DNA of 5,707 bases from the NCBI GenBank assembly GCA_023266165.1, contig JAHFRR010000091.1, positions 1 to 5,707 on the forward strand. The letters are read 5' to 3'. The notes under the pieces were generated by a model. The model worked only from the letters and a program-made list of their open reading frames with translations. It was not told the DNA's origin and searched no databases. The DNA comes from Thiotrichales bacterium. GTDB taxonomy: Bacteria > Pseudomonadota > Gammaproteobacteria > Francisellales > CACEW01. Shown here one piece after another: positions 5,632 through 5,707 of this stretch (position 1 is its first letter; each line of letters opens with the position of its first letter). The translations under genes and the position numbers were made by a program.

Positions 5632-5707
5632 TCCTAAAAAATAAAAAACTTTCGCATCATAATTTCTTGTCCCCTCTCCCCTTGCGGGCTACGGCATGCA
5701 CACATCT
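5632..5707. other. Non-coding, repeat-like flank after the Rpn remnant
   Basis: No gene is visible. The first part is an A/T-rich stretch (5632-5668). It is followed abruptly by a C-rich block with CCCCTCTCCCCTTGCGGG (5671-5688), a type of sequence often seen as one arm of intergenic palindromic repeats in proteobacteria, then a GCATGC palindrome (5694-5699). The matching GGGAGAGGGG arm is not in the window. This could be the edge of an insertion or of a dispersed repeat, but the window ends too soon to tell. Confidence 0.3.

Noticed and set aside
1..5707. CRISPR array, tRNA or rRNA gene, riboswitch or phage module
   Set aside because: No regularly spaced repeats, tRNA-like folds or phage genes could be recognised on either strand by reading.

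Overview
The window is a slice of a gammaproteobacterial housekeeping operon, followed by a small accessory locus at the right end. The gene order hisS - yfgM - bamB - der matches the E. coli cluster and is characteristic of Gammaproteobacteria. The proteins also align well by eye with the E. coli versions as I remember them. G+C looks close to 50% by eye. I cannot name the genus. A decayed Rpn-family gene and repeat-like flanking DNA suggest a genome carrying mobile-element debris, but that is weak taxonomic evidence.

Layout, all on the + strand: (1) 1-201, the 3' end of a gene whose C-terminus resembles the second helix-grip domain of the BAM lipoprotein BamC; (2) 205-1503, hisS, histidyl-tRNA synthetase; (3) 1468-1521, a pure A/T, TAAA-like tract that forms the hisS tail and the hisS-yfgM gap; (4) 1533-2156, yfgM, a membrane-anchored TPR-like periplasmic protein; (5) 2182-3372, bamB, an outer-membrane lipoprotein beta-propeller of the BAM complex; (6) 3369-4778, der (engA), a double GTPase for 50S assembly that overlaps bamB by ATGA; (7) 4786-5391, a short hda, the DnaA-inactivating AAA+ protein; (8) 5392-5466, an A/T-rich intergenic stretch with a candidate promoter and a perfect 7-bp inverted repeat covering the next ribosome-binding site; (9) 5467-5631, a 54-codon N-terminal remnant of an Rpn-family (PD-(D/E)XK, 'Transposase_31') gene; (10) 5632-5707, non-coding, repeat-like DNA running off the window.

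Gaps between genes 1 to 7 are 3, 29, 25, -4 and 7 nt, with no terminator visible, so they are probably co-transcribed from a promoter left of the window. The set combines translation (hisS, der), envelope protein export and outer-membrane assembly (bamC-like, yfgM, bamB) and control of replication initiation (hda).

I see no wholly new system. The points most worth a second look are: an Hda that lacks about 27 residues between Walker A and Walker B; the probable bamC next to the hisS-bamB-der cluster; a Der whose second G2 motif reads GTTTDS instead of GTTRDS; changed BamA-contact residues in BamB; and a dyad over the Rpn start that could block translation of read-through transcripts.
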